From NCBI RefSeq assembly GCF_015354405.1, contig NZ_JADKYP010000004.1, positions 124,001 through 188,000 on the forward strand: a stretch of 64,000 nt of DNA. The letters run 5' to 3'. Under the pieces are notes generated by a model, which saw only the letters and a program-made list of their open reading frames with translations, searched no databases and had not been told where the DNA came from. Source of the stretch: Nocardia sp. BSTN01 (GTDB taxonomy: Bacteria; Actinomycetota; Actinomycetes; Mycobacteriales; Mycobacteriaceae). Shown in pieces: positions 1-8,749 of this stretch (positions are counted from its first letter, which is position 1; every line of letters begins with the position of its first letter). Position numbers and translations under genes: made by a program.

Positions 1-728
1 AGCGCCAGTCGCTCACCGGCCAGTGTCGCGCCCGCACCGACCGCGCCGATCAGCCGCGACGCGGGCACCATCACGTCGTCGAATTCGATCTCGTATTGGC
101 CTCCCGTGCCGAGTACATCCAATTCCCGGACGACCCGGAATCCGGGTGCGGTGGCCGGAACGGCGAAGATCGACAACGACTCTCGCATCGCGCCCGGGGC
201 GGTGCGGGCGACGACGAGTACTTCGTCGGCTGTTCCCGCGCCGGTGATGAACCATTTGCGCCCGGTGATCCGCCAACCGGTGCCGTCGGGGGTCGCCGCA
301 GTCCGCAGTGCGGCGGGATCCGATCCGGCTACGCCGGGTTCGGTCATGGCGTAGCTCATCGTCAGCTGGCCGGAAACCAGTGCGGGCAACAGTTTTTCGC
401 GCAGATCGGGATCGGCGTGGCCGTCGATCATCCGGGCGTTGAGCAGCGCGGCCGAGCCGAGCATCTCGGGTGCGTGATCGCTGCGTCCCTCGATCTCGGC
501 GACGGTGAAGTAGTCGGCCGGCGTCAGCCCTCCGCCGCCGTACCGGGCCGGCAGTGGCAGAGCCCACAGCCCGGCATCGACAGCGTGTTCGCGTAGTTGG
601 GCGCGGATGGCGCGATCACCGGCGTCGAGTGCTGCTTCTGCCGGAATCACCTGGTGGGCAACGAAATCGCGGATCCGCGTACGCAGTTGCTCGCATCGTG
701 GGGAGAGTGTCGAGGGTTCGTCGGGCAT
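1..728 (-). CDS. Acyl-CoA dehydrogenase (N-terminal part, runs off the left edge)
   Basis: This is the first about 242 codons of an acyl-CoA dehydrogenase, a flavoenzyme that introduces the alpha-beta double bond into acyl-CoA thioesters. The reverse strand starts at ATG 728 and stays open to the window edge. I read the family signature AMTEPGVAGSD, which lies in the FAD-binding middle domain, followed by KWFITGAG and a beta-rich segment ending MVPASRLIG. The N-terminal helical domain precedes these. It diverges from the CoA-transferase at 816 across an 87-bp gap that must hold both promoters. Substrate cannot be told from this half; the neighbours suggest a steroid-, branched- or aromatic-acid pathway. 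The C-terminus with the catalytic base is outside the window. Confidence 0.9.
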   Translation of the reverse strand, partial: MPDEPSTLSPRCEQLRTRIRDFVAHQVIPAEAALDAGDRAIRAQLREHAVDAGLWALPLPARYGGGGLTPADYFTVAEIEGRSDHAPEMLGSAALLNARMIDGHADPDLREKLLPALVSGQLTMSYAMTEPGVAGSDPAALRTAATPDGTGWRITGRKWFITGAGTADEVLVVARTAPGAMRESLSIFAVPATAPGFRVVRELDVLGTGGQYEIEFDDVMVPASRLIGAVGAGATLAGERLA

Positions 729-815
729 GACCGCATCACACCATTGCCGGGAACTCACCCGCCACCGAGACCGACCTTATCGGACATCGGCATGTTTCTC
801 GGTGGAAGGCAACCC

Positions 816-2492
816 ATGACGAACACATCCGCATCCACACTCGCGGCCGAGCTGTTACCGACCGGCACGGTCGCCACCGTGACCGGGAGCGGACCGACCG
901 CCGCGGTTGTCCGCGATCATCTCGGCGCCTTGGGTGCGACCCTGGCCGAGGGCGGGCCGCCCGGTTCCCCCGACGTCGTGGCGGCGGTCATGGTGGAGTC
1001 GGCCGAGGGCGTGCGGCGTGAGCTGGTGGTCGAATGGGCGGGACCGGTGCGCGTGCCCGGATGCGTGAACGAGACGGCGGTGCAAGCTGTCTGTGGTGTC
1101 ATGCACGTCAACGGCCGGCGGTACGGCAGTCCGCAGGGAATCGGGCTGGATTACTGCTCCACCGCCACAGGTGTGCTCGCGACGACGGGACTGCTGGCCA
1201 GCTTGCTCTCACCGGAGCCCGAACTGACGGTGCGGACCAGTGTCGCGGAGGCCGCGTTGCTGTCGGTCTCGCAGTATCTGGCCGCGGCGGGCGCCGACGA
1301 TCCCGAGGCGGTCGCCCTCGCACCCGGTGGCCCACCGTTCACCAGCGCCGACGGGGTCCGCTTCGAAATCGAAGCGCTGCAACCGGAACCGTGGGCGGCG
1401 TTCTGGACAGCCTTGCAGGCCGATCCGTCGGCGTGGCGGAAGGGCTGGCGTCCCTTCCAGTTCCGCTACGCCACTGCGACCGCGCCGTTGCCGGTCGAAC
1501 TGCATCGGATCACTCGAACGCACACCTTCGCCGAGATCGCCGCCCGCGGGGCGGCAACCGGTGTGGCGGTGTGCCGGCTCTACAGCGCCGATGAATCCGC
1601 ATTGTCCGCTGGACCGAGGTGGGTGCCGTGGGATGTCGATACTGTAGCCGGAGCTGTCACGCGCGACGAGCAGGTAGGCGCCGCTGCCGAACCACTCAGC
1701 GGCACAGTCGTATTGGAGGCCGGCCGCCGCGTTCAAGCTCCGCTGGCCGCTCACCTGCTACGCCTGCTGGGAGCGTCGGTGACGAGGATCGAACCGCCGG
1801 GCGGCGATCCGTTGCGGGATATGCCGCCCTGCAGCGGAGATGTGTCGAGCCGGTGGCTGGCGCTCAACCGGCACAAGGACGCGGTGCAGATCGATATCAA
1901 ATCTGCCGCCGACCGCGCCGAATTGCGACGTCTTGTCGCCGAATCCGATGTTTTCCTCCACAACTGGGCTCCCGGCAAGGCCGAGGAGTTGGAGTTGTCG
2001 GCGCCACATCTGCCGGCGGGAACGGTCTACACCTACACCTCGGGCTGGTCGGGGGTGGATCTACCGGATCTGCCGCCGGGCACCGACTTCATGGTGCAGG
2101 CGCGCACCGGCCTGGCCGAGCTGGTCGGCGCACCGGAGACACCGGCCGCGCCGTCGCTGATGACCCTGCTGGACGTGCTCGGCGGCATGCTGGGCGCCGA
2201 AGCGACGGTCCTCGGATTGCTACGGCGTCGGCGCACCGGTACGGGAGTGGCGGTGCAGAGCAGCCTGCTCGGTGCCGCACGAACCTTGCGACGCTTCGGG
2301 ATCACCGCCGAAACCGCACTGCGCCAACCCTTTCGCTTGGACGGACGATGGCTGGCGGCCACGGGACCCGGTGCGCACACTCCGGTCGTCACCGACCTCG
2401 CCGACCTGCTGACCGATCCCCGATTCGCCGACGTGGTGGCGCGAGACGAATTCGGCTGCCCCGCCCTGTGTCCCCCCTGGAGACTGTCGTGA
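816..2492 (+). CDS. CaiB/BaiF family (class III) CoA-transferase
   Basis: 558 aa. Class III CoA-transferases move CoA between carboxylic acids. The family-typical core is in the second half: a segment LLGASVTRIEPPGGDP followed by RWLALNRHKDAVQIDI and then VFLHNWAPGK, which match the conserved strand-loop elements of the CaiB/BaiF fold. An N-terminal ~250 aa also resembles a degenerate copy of the fold, so the protein may be a tandem two-lobe form, longer than the usual ~400 aa. I chose ATG 816 because GGAAGG lies about 7 bases upstream; the frame is open further left (ATG 792 also possible). The stop overlaps the GTG start of the ligase by four bases, so the two are translationally coupled. 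Confidence 0.85.
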   Translation: MTNTSASTLAAELLPTGTVATVTGSGPTAAVVRDHLGALGATLAEGGPPGSPDVVAAVMVESAEGVRRELVVEWAGPVRVPGCVNETAVQAVCGVMHVNGRRYGSPQGIGLDYCSTATGVLATTGLLASLLSPEPELTVRTSVAEAALLSVSQYLAAAGADDPEAVALAPGGPPFTSADGVRFEIEALQPEPWAAFWTALQADPSAWRKGWRPFQFRYATATAPLPVELHRITRTHTFAEIAARGAATGVAVCRLYSADESALSAGPRWVPWDVDTVAGAVTRDEQVGAAAEPLSGTVVLEAGRRVQAPLAAHLLRLLGASVTRIEPPGGDPLRDMPPCSGDVSSRWLALNRHKDAVQIDIKSAADRAELRRLVAESDVFLHNWAPGKAEELELSAPHLPAGTVYTYTSGWSGVDLPDLPPGTDFMVQARTGLAELVGAPETPAAPSLMTLLDVLGGMLGAEATVLGLLRRRRTGTGVAVQSSLLGAARTLRRFGITAETALRQPFRLDGRWLAATGPGAHTPVVTDLADLLTDPRFADVVARDEFGCPALCPPWRLS

Positions 2493-4120
2493 ACCGAACC
2501 TACGAAACCCGCTGGTACACCGATCTCGTCCCGATCGAGTTACGTCGATTATGGTCGGAGCAGGGCTATTACCCCGACCTCGATATCTTCACGATGTTCG
2601 CTCGGCACGCTGCCGCTCGGCCCGACGCGCCGGCGTTGATCGATGCCGATGGCATGCTCACCTACGCCGAACTGCTCGACAGCGCACGCCGGCTGGCGGC
2701 TGGTTTGGCGAATTTCGGTGTTGCCGCCGATGATGTCGTAGCCGTGCAGCTTCCCAACAGCCGCTGGGCATGCGTGGCGGATCTGGCGATCGCGGCGCTG
2801 GGAGCGGTCGCGCTGCCTTATCCGGTGGGCAGGGGACATCGCGAGGCGGCGAGCCTGTTGCGGCGATCCGATGCCGTCGCCGTGATCGCCCCGGCCGATT
2901 TCCACGGAACCGGTATCGCGGCGCAACTGCGCGAGATGGCCACCGACCTGCCGGCGCTGCGCGCGGTCGTGGCATTGGGCGGGCATACACCGCGAGGGTG
3001 TATCCCCATGCATGCGCTGCTGGCGCCGGAGGCGGCGGACTTCGAGCCGCATCGGCCCGATCCCGATGGGCCGGCTCGCATTCTGGTGACCTCCGGATCG
3101 GAGGCGGAGCCGAAGATGGTGCTCTACTCGCACAATGCGCTCATCGGCGGGCGGGGCGCCATGATGGCGGCGTTGCACGACGACCCCGCGGCGATGCGCA
3201 ACATGTTCATGGTGCCGTTGGCCTCGGCGTTCGGTTCCAGCGGCACGGCGGTCACGCTCGCCGCGTTCGGCGCGACGCTGGTGCTGCAGCCGAAATTCGA
3301 ACCGGCGGCGACCCTGTCGATGATCGAGAAGGCACGGCCGACTCATCTGCTCGGGGTACCGACCATGATCCGGATGCTGATCGACCGTCCCGAACTCGAT
3401 GACACCGATCTGAGCAGCGTGCGTGCGGTGGTGCTGGGTGGTTCTCCGCTCGACGCGGAGACGATCCGGCGCGCCCGAGACCGGTTGCGATGTCCGATCG
3501 TCAATTTGTACGGCTCGGCCGACGGCGTCTCGTGCCACCCCGCCCTCGATGATCCGCCCGAGTGTGCCACCACGGCCGGACGTCCGAATCCGGCGGTCGC
3601 CGACATTCGGGTGGTCGATGCGGAATTGCGCCCGCTCCCAGCGGGAGAGATGGGCGAGATCATCTCCCGCGGACCCATGTCGCCGCTGTGTTACGTCGGG
3701 GCACCGGAGCTGGACCGGCGTCTGCGAACGTCCGACGGATGGACGCGCACAGGGGATCTGGGCCGCTTCGACCGGGCCGGATATCTGAGCATCGTGGGAC
3801 GCCGCAAGGACGTCATCATTCGCGGCGGCCTCAACATCAGTCCGGCAGAGGTCGAAGGGTTGCTGATCACACATCCGTCGATCAGCGACGTCGCCTGTGT
3901 CGCGGTGCCGGACGCGCTCTACGGCGAGCGGATGTGTGCATGCGTTGCCGTGTCGGAACCGGTTACGTTGCAGGATATTTCGGACTTTCTCCGTCGGCAC
4001 GGGCTCGAGCCGCGCAAGTTTCCGGAGCGGTTGCTGACGTTGGATCGCCTGCCGCTGGGACCGGCGGGGAAGGTGGACAGGCGGGTGCTGCGCGAGCAAG
4101 CGCAGAAGGACACCGAGTGA
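2489..4120 (+). CDS. AMP-dependent acyl-CoA ligase (ANL superfamily)
   Basis: 543 aa, an adenylate-forming ligase that activates a carboxylic acid with ATP and transfers it to CoA. Seen: the P-loop-like A3 motif ILVTSGSEAEPKMVLYSH near residue 200, NLYGSADG (A5 region) near 340, WTRTGDLGRFD (A7), GRRKDVIIRGGLNISPAEVE (A8 hinge) near 435 and the catalytic lysine motif GPAGKVDRR near 525. Its closest general likeness is to 2,3-dihydroxybenzoate-AMP-ligase or cyclohexanecarboxylate-CoA ligase types; I cannot name the substrate. Start is GTG 2489, overlapping the preceding stop (GTGA). The open frame extends back to 1619, but that part is a shadow of the CoA-transferase. Forms an operon with the gene before it. 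Confidence 0.9.
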   Translation: MNRTYETRWYTDLVPIELRRLWSEQGYYPDLDIFTMFARHAAARPDAPALIDADGMLTYAELLDSARRLAAGLANFGVAADDVVAVQLPNSRWACVADLAIAALGAVALPYPVGRGHREAASLLRRSDAVAVIAPADFHGTGIAAQLREMATDLPALRAVVALGGHTPRGCIPMHALLAPEAADFEPHRPDPDGPARILVTSGSEAEPKMVLYSHNALIGGRGAMMAALHDDPAAMRNMFMVPLASAFGSSGTAVTLAAFGATLVLQPKFEPAATLSMIEKARPTHLLGVPTMIRMLIDRPELDDTDLSSVRAVVLGGSPLDAETIRRARDRLRCPIVNLYGSADGVSCHPALDDPPECATTAGRPNPAVADIRVVDAELRPLPAGEMGEIISRGPMSPLCYVGAPELDRRLRTSDGWTRTGDLGRFDRAGYLSIVGRRKDVIIRGGLNISPAEVEGLLITHPSISDVACVAVPDALYGERMCACVAVSEPVTLQDISDFLRRHGLEPRKFPERLLTLDRLPLGPAGKVDRRVLREQAQKDTE

Positions 4121-4202
4121 ATCGGTGTATCCGTCGAAAGCTCGAATTGGCTAGCAGGGCAAAAGGTTTCACCGAGGGTGATTCAAAACACATTTCGTAA
4201 CC

Positions 4203-4217
4203 AGCGGAACCCGAGTG
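4203..4217. repeat. 15-bp repeat, copy 1 (AGCGGAACCCGAGTG)
   Basis: Identical 15-mer to the one at 9034-9048. Here it lies 75 bp upstream of the secreted-protein gene. Its GGAAC core resembles the -35 box of stress ECF sigma factors, but I see no well-spaced -10 partner. Confidence 0.35.
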
Positions 4218-4291
4218 CACAGCGTCCCGACTTGTTGACCGGCAGCCGAAACCGATCTGCCGATGAGGGACATCGAAATATGGAGAGAACA

Positions 4292-4960
4292 ATGAAGTTT
4301 CGCATGGGAGCCGCGTTCGCCGCGCTCGCGGTGTCGACCGTGATCGCGTCGACCGGCACCGCGTCGGCAGACCCAGCGACCGCTGGACTGGACATCCACT
4401 TCCAGGCGCACGCCGTGAACGGCTCGGTGGTGCTCGACATGGATGCCGGTTCGGTGACGGTGGCCGACAACCACCTGCACTTTATCGACCGCAACGGTGC
4501 CGAGGTCGCGGCCCTGCCACTGGCTTACCGGCACGAGGGCAAGCAGTTGCCGATCGCGGCGCATGTCGCCGGAAACTCTGTCGAACTGACGGCGGTTACC
4601 GATCCCGCGGCGGCGCGGCCTGCCGATGCGGTGACCGCTCAGGAGATCGATGCCCTCTCGCATCCGAATTTCAATGCGGCGTTCGGTAATTTCAGTATGG
4701 AGATGATGGCCGCCGCGACGGTGGGCAGTCTGCTCGGCAGCACGGTCGGCGCCGGGATCGGCTGTGTCGCAGGCGGAATCGTCGGCGGCGCGGCTGGTGG
4801 AGTGGTGACGATCGGGGTGCTGGCCGTACCCGGCGCGATCGGTGGCTGTTTGGTCACGGGCGCTGCGCTGGCGGCGATGGGCGCTGTGGTCGGCACGATC
4901 GTCGTGGGTGTGCCGGCGTTGATCGCGGCCGGTGCGCAGTTCTGGAACGATACGCACTGA
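4292..4960 (+). CDS. Secreted Gly/Ala-rich protein with hydrophobic C-terminal region
   Basis: 222 aa. A Sec signal peptide is visible: KFR, then a hydrophobic core (GAAFAALAVSTVIAS) and an ASA cleavage site before DPATAG. The mature N-terminal half is polar and beta-rich; the C-terminal ~110 residues are two long glycine-rich hydrophobic stretches with GxxxG repeats (VGSLLGSTVGAGIG..., GGIVGGAAGGVV...), which probably insert in a membrane or the mycolate envelope. This layout recurs among uncharacterised Nocardia exported proteins. ATG 4292 has GGAGAG 4 bases upstream; the in-frame ATG 4280 has GAGGGA at 9 bases and is equally possible. Followed by a strong hairpin at 4979-5011. Function unknown. 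Confidence 0.75.
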   Translation: MKFRMGAAFAALAVSTVIASTGTASADPATAGLDIHFQAHAVNGSVVLDMDAGSVTVADNHLHFIDRNGAEVAALPLAYRHEGKQLPIAAHVAGNSVELTAVTDPAAARPADAVTAQEIDALSHPNFNAAFGNFSMEMMAAATVGSLLGSTVGAGIGCVAGGIVGGAAGGVVTIGVLAVPGAIGGCLVTGAALAAMGAVVGTIVVGVPALIAAGAQFWNDTH

Positions 4961-4978
4961 CCTCGTCGGCGATACGAC

Positions 4979-5011
4979 GGTGCCCGGCAGCCATGCAGGC
5001 CGCCGGGCACC
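4979..5011. terminator. Hairpin terminator between convergent genes
   Basis: Perfect 10-bp stem, GGTGCCCGGC (4979-4988) with GCCGGGCACC (5002-5011), 13-nt loop, no U-tract, as is common in actinobacteria. It sits between the convergent stops at 4960 and 5063, so it can serve both strands. Confidence 0.6.
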
Positions 5012-5062
5012 TGTCTTCGTGGTCGTGTCCGCGCGGCACGAGACCGCGCCGGGGACCTGAGA

Positions 5063-5272
5063 TCAGACGCCGGTGAGTTCGTAGCCGGCGTCGGTCACCG
5101 CAGTGCGCACGGAGTCGACGGGCAGCGGTGCGCTGCTGCGCACGGTGACGCGCCCGGCATCGACGTCGACATCGACCGCCTCGACTCCGTCGAGTGTCGT
5201 GAGTGCCCGGCTGACCGCGCCCGCGCAATGTCCACAGGTCATGCCTGCCACTGAATAGACCGTCTCGTTCAT
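5063..5272 (-). CDS. copZ: Heavy-metal-associated (HMA) domain copper chaperone, CopZ-like
   Basis: 69 aa, a single ferredoxin-like HMA domain. The metal-binding motif GMTCGHC is near residues 10-16 (MTCxxC), followed by the GVEAVDVD and AGRVTV strands and the C-terminal DAGYELTGV helix-strand typical of the fold. It binds Cu(I) in the cytosol and hands it to P1B ATPases. Start ATG 5272 has AAGGA about 8 bases upstream. It is divergent from the copA gene at 5383 across 110 bp, so both probably share a copper-responsive control region, though I cannot pick out a CsoR- or CueR-type operator there. Confidence 0.9.
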   Translation of the reverse strand: MNETVYSVAGMTCGHCAGAVSRALTTLDGVEAVDVDVDAGRVTVRSSAPLPVDSVRTAVTDAGYELTGV

Positions 5273-5382
5273 TCCGCGATCCTTCCTCGTTTTTCGATCG
5301 GCGGGAACCGCGAACCGCTTCCGTCCGACCTCTCGTATGTGACTTTTCGAGTAGTCGGCAACAGGATGGGACCCGAAACGAG

Positions 5383-7626
5383 ATGACGACACCGGCGACC
5401 GTACAGGATCCACCCACCCGACGGGTGCGATTGGCTGTCTCCGGAATGAGCTGCGCGGCCTGTTCGGCGCGCGTCGAGCGCGCGCTCAACAAGATGGACG
5501 GCGTGGGCGCCAGCGTGAACTTCGCCACCGGCATCGCGACAGTGGACATACCCGCCCACCAAGAAGCAAAGACGCTGTGCGACACGGTGATCGGTGCCGG
5601 ATATCAGGCCGCCGAACTCACCGACACCGATCCGGTGGTCGACACCGGTCCCGAGGATCGCGCGGCCGCCGATCTGTTCCGGCGCCTGGTGGTCGGCTTG
5701 CTGCTGTTCTTCCCGCTGGCCGACTTCTCGATCATGTTCGCGACGGTGGCGAGCGTGCGCTTTCCCGGATGGCAGATCCTGCTGACGGCGCTCGCGCTGC
5801 CGATCGTCACCTGGGCGGCGGCCCCGCTGCATCGTCGCGCACTCGCCGGGCTGCGCCACGGCACCACCAGCATGGAGACTCTGGTCTCGATCGGGATCAC
5901 CGCTGCCACGGTGTGGTCGATGATCACCCTGTTCGTCCGGCCCGTCCCGGCGGTCACCCATCACGGGGTGTGGGCCGCGATCATGGGCGCCGATTCCATA
6001 TATCTGGAAGTGGCGGGCGGGGTGACCGTCTTCGTGCTCGCAGGCCGCTACTTCGAGGCCAAGGCACGTCGGCGAGCAGGGGGAGCGCTGCGTGCGCTCG
6101 CGGCCCTGAACGCCAAGGACGTGACGGCACTCACCGCAGACGGCCGCGAAATCGTCATCCCCACAAGGGAGTTGACCATCGGTCGACGGTTCGTGGTGCG
6201 GCCCGGTGAGACGATCGCCACCGACGGCCGGGTGATCGAAGGGTATTCCAGCGTGGACGCCGCGGCCATGACCGGCGAGTCCACTCCGGTCGAGGTGGCT
6301 CCCGGCGACGAGGTCACCGGTGGCACCGCCTCGCTGACCGGCCGCCTGGTCGTCGAGGCCACCGCGGTCGGCAGCGACACCCAATTGGCCGGGATGATCC
6401 GTCTGGTCGAGGAGGCGCAGACCGGCAAGGCGGCGGTCCAACGGCTCGCCGACCGGATCGCCGGCGTGTTCGTCCCGGCCGTACTCACCCTCACCGCGTT
6501 GACTCTGGCCGGATGGCTGGTGTCCGGAGCCGATCTGGACACCGCGATCGGTGCGGCGCTGGCCGTCCTGGTGATCGCGTGTCCGTGTGCGCTCGGACTG
6601 GCTACCCCGACCGCGCTGATGGTGGCCTCGGGCCGTGGCGCGCATTTGGGCATCTTCCTCAAGGGACATCACGCGCTCGAGACCAGTCGCACGATCGACA
6701 CGGTTGTCTTCGACAAGACCGGCACCGTCACCGAGGGCGCGATGAGCGTGGTCGCTGTGCATACCTCAGTTGCCGACAGCGACGAAATAGTCCGTACCGC
6801 AGCGGATGTGGAGTCGGCCTCCGAGCATGCGGTGGCCGCCGCCATCGTTGCCTACGCTCGTTCGCGAGGACACAACCCGCGAGCGGTCGAGGACTTCGTG
6901 GCGCTGCCGGGCCTGGGCGCGCGGGGCACCATCGCTGGGCAGCGCGTGTTGATCGGACGACCGGCACTCGTCGAATCCGAACACGTCGCGGTCGCCGAGG
7001 ACCTGCGCCTGGCGTTGACCACCGAACAGTCCCTCGGGCGCACAGCGGTCTATCTGTGCCTGGACGGCCGTGCGGTGGCGGTGTTCGCAGTAGCCGACAC
7101 CGTGCGGGTGGGTATGGCCGAAACGGTGGCACGGCTGCATCGGCGCGGATTGCGCACCATGCTGCTGACCGGCGACAACGCCGAGGCCGCGCGTGCGGTG
7201 GCCGAGGAGACAGGCATCGCCGAGGTTGTCGCGGATGTGCTGCCGGAGGGCAAGGTTCGCGCGATCCAGCAGTTGCAGCAGGAGGGGCGACGGGTCGCAA
7301 TGGTCGGTGACGGCATCAACGACGGCCCGGCGCTGGCCACCGCCGATCTCGGCTTGGCGATCGGGCGTGGCACCGATGTCGCGATCGGTGCCGCCGACAT
7401 CATCCTCGTCCGTGACGATCCGGCCGCCGTTCCCGATGCGCTCGAACTCGCGCACGCCACGCTGCGCACCATCCGCGGAAATCTGATGTGGGCCTTCGGT
7501 TACAACCTGGCCGCCTTGCCGATCGCCGTCGCGGGGCTGCTCAATCCGCTGCTGGCAGGTGCCGCGATGGCGTTCTCCTCGTTCTTCGTGGTGTGGAACA
7601 GCTTGCGGCTAAGTAATTTTCGATAA
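5383..7626 (+). CDS. copA: Copper-translocating P1B-type ATPase (copy 1)
   Basis: 747 aa, full length for CopA. Domains in order: N-terminal HMA domain with GMSCAAC at residues 21-27; transmembrane helices MA/MB and 1-2 (about 95-220); actuator domain with TGES near 296; the CPC metal site in helix 6 near 400; phosphorylation motif DKTGT near 445; nucleotide domain with SEHAVAAA (the HP-type motif) near 487 and GDGIND near 643; two final helices. The CPC motif with MTCxxC-type N-domain indicates Cu(I) (or Ag) export, driven by ATP, across the plasma membrane. It is 29 bp upstream of, and probably co-transcribed with, the CysO-DJ-1 fusion. Related to, but clearly divergent from, the second CopA at 9694. 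Confidence 0.95.
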   Translation: MTTPATVQDPPTRRVRLAVSGMSCAACSARVERALNKMDGVGASVNFATGIATVDIPAHQEAKTLCDTVIGAGYQAAELTDTDPVVDTGPEDRAAADLFRRLVVGLLLFFPLADFSIMFATVASVRFPGWQILLTALALPIVTWAAAPLHRRALAGLRHGTTSMETLVSIGITAATVWSMITLFVRPVPAVTHHGVWAAIMGADSIYLEVAGGVTVFVLAGRYFEAKARRRAGGALRALAALNAKDVTALTADGREIVIPTRELTIGRRFVVRPGETIATDGRVIEGYSSVDAAAMTGESTPVEVAPGDEVTGGTASLTGRLVVEATAVGSDTQLAGMIRLVEEAQTGKAAVQRLADRIAGVFVPAVLTLTALTLAGWLVSGADLDTAIGAALAVLVIACPCALGLATPTALMVASGRGAHLGIFLKGHHALETSRTIDTVVFDKTGTVTEGAMSVVAVHTSVADSDEIVRTAADVESASEHAVAAAIVAYARSRGHNPRAVEDFVALPGLGARGTIAGQRVLIGRPALVESEHVAVAEDLRLALTTEQSLGRTAVYLCLDGRAVAVFAVADTVRVGMAETVARLHRRGLRTMLLTGDNAEAARAVAEETGIAEVVADVLPEGKVRAIQQLQQEGRRVAMVGDGINDGPALATADLGLAIGRGTDVAIGAADIILVRDDPAAVPDALELAHATLRTIRGNLMWAFGYNLAALPIAVAGLLNPLLAGAAMAFSSFFVVWNSLRLSNFR

Positions 7627-7655
7627 ACAGCCGGATCCACCACGAGGGAGCAATT

Positions 7656-8585
7656 GTGCCGGTAACCGTATCCATCCCGACCATCATGCGGACTTTGACC
7701 GGAGGTGAGAAACGAGTCCAGGCGACCGGGGCCACCCTCGCCGAGGTAATCGGTGATCTCGAGGCCAACCATCCCGGTTTCGCGGGCCGCCTACTGTCGG
7801 ACGGCAAACTCAACCGTTACGTCAACATCTACGTCGACGACGACGATGTGCGATTCATCGGCGGGCTCGCCGCCGAGGTCCCGGCGGGAGGCTCGGTCAC
7901 CGTCCTGCCCGCGGTCGCCGGAGGCGCCGTGGAGGAGCCGCGGAAGGCGAACATGCAGATCGCGATCCTTCTCTACGACCGGTTCACCGCGTTGGACGCC
8001 ATCGGACCGTATGAAGTGCTGAGCCGGATGCCGGACGCGGAGACGGTTTTCGTGGCCGAGCAGGCCGGACCGGTGCGCAACGATATGGGCAGTCTGGCGC
8101 TGACAGCCGACCGCACCCTCGGGGACGTGGTCCGCCCCGACATCGTGTTGGTGCCCGGTGGGCCGGGGCAGACGGCGCAGATGACCAATACGACCGTGCA
8201 CGACTGGCTACGGGCGGTCGACGCCACCAGCACCTACACGACGTCTGTGTGCACGGGCTCGCTGCTGCTGGCCGAGCTCGGGTTCTTGACCGGCCGCCGT
8301 GCTACCTCGCACTGGCTGGGGCTGGAGGAATTGCGGCGGCGTGGCGCCGAGCCGACGTCGCAGCGGGTGGTGGTCGACGGCAAGTACGTCACCGCGGCGG
8401 GGGTTTCGGCCGGAATCGACATGGCCCTGACTCTGGCCGGCATGATCGCCGGTGACCGGCACGCGCAAGCCATCCAGTTGCTCACCGAATACGATCCGCA
8501 CCCTCCCTACGACGCCGGATCTCCGGCGAAGGCACCGCAGGAACTGGTCCAGGAGATGCGCGCCGCCAGCCGTCATCCGAATTAG
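7656..8585 (+). CDS. CysO/MoaD-like sulfur carrier fused to DJ-1/PfpI (isonitrile-hydratase-like) domain
   Basis: 309 aa, one uninterrupted frame. Residues 1-90 closely resemble mycobacterial CysO, a ubiquitin-fold sulfur carrier: VTVSIPTIMR at the start, DLEANHPG, NRYVNIYVDDDDVRF and the C-terminal LPAVAGG ending at residue 90, where CysO normally stops and is thiocarboxylated. Here translation continues through a short linker (AVEEPRKAN) into a DJ-1/PfpI domain from Met100. That domain has D114, C199 and T200, at spacings matching the Asp, Cys and Thr catalytic residues known for isonitrile hydratase. GTG 7656 has GAGGGAG 5 bases upstream. An internal GGAAGG precedes ATG 7953, so the DJ-1 part could also be made alone. 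Lies 29 bp after copA. Known: family roles; inferred: fusion and copper link. Confidence 0.85.
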   Translation: MPVTVSIPTIMRTLTGGEKRVQATGATLAEVIGDLEANHPGFAGRLLSDGKLNRYVNIYVDDDDVRFIGGLAAEVPAGGSVTVLPAVAGGAVEEPRKANMQIAILLYDRFTALDAIGPYEVLSRMPDAETVFVAEQAGPVRNDMGSLALTADRTLGDVVRPDIVLVPGGPGQTAQMTNTTVHDWLRAVDATSTYTTSVCTGSLLLAELGFLTGRRATSHWLGLEELRRRGAEPTSQRVVVDGKYVTAAGVSAGIDMALTLAGMIAGDRHAQAIQLLTEYDPHPPYDAGSPAKAPQELVQEMRAASRHPN

Positions 8586-8633
8586 CCGATCCGCGAAGCG
8601 GTGCGCAGGCCATGCATCGGTGTACGAGCTTGC

Positions 8634-8664
8634 TCACCGCTTGTCCGGTTGGAACAAGCGGTGA
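8634..8664. terminator. Hairpin terminator between convergent genes
   Basis: Perfect 11-bp stem TCACCGCTTGT (8634-8644) with ACAAGCGGTGA (8654-8664) and a 9-nt loop, between the convergent stops at 8585 and 8750. It would end both the copA-CysO operon and the opposing copper operon. Confidence 0.6.
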
Positions 8665-8749
8665 TGCCAGGGGCTATTGGCGCGATTTTGCTGTCCCGCA
8701 CCGGCTGAAACGAAGAAGCTCGGCTTGGGACGGTGATGGTCGGATCGGG

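Noticed and set aside
2549-4099. 516-codon reverse-strand open frame
   Set aside because: It is antisense to the acyl-CoA ligase, full of Arg and His runs with no domain pattern, and has no ribosome site. High-GC codon bias produces such shadows.
5273-5382. CsoR- or CueR-type copper operator between copZ and copA
   Set aside because: Expected from the gene order, but I could not find a convincing palindrome of either type, so none is annotated.
5269-6762. 497-codon reverse-strand open frame
   Set aside because: Antisense to copA copy 1, low-complexity Arg/Gly/Asp composition, no recognisable fold.
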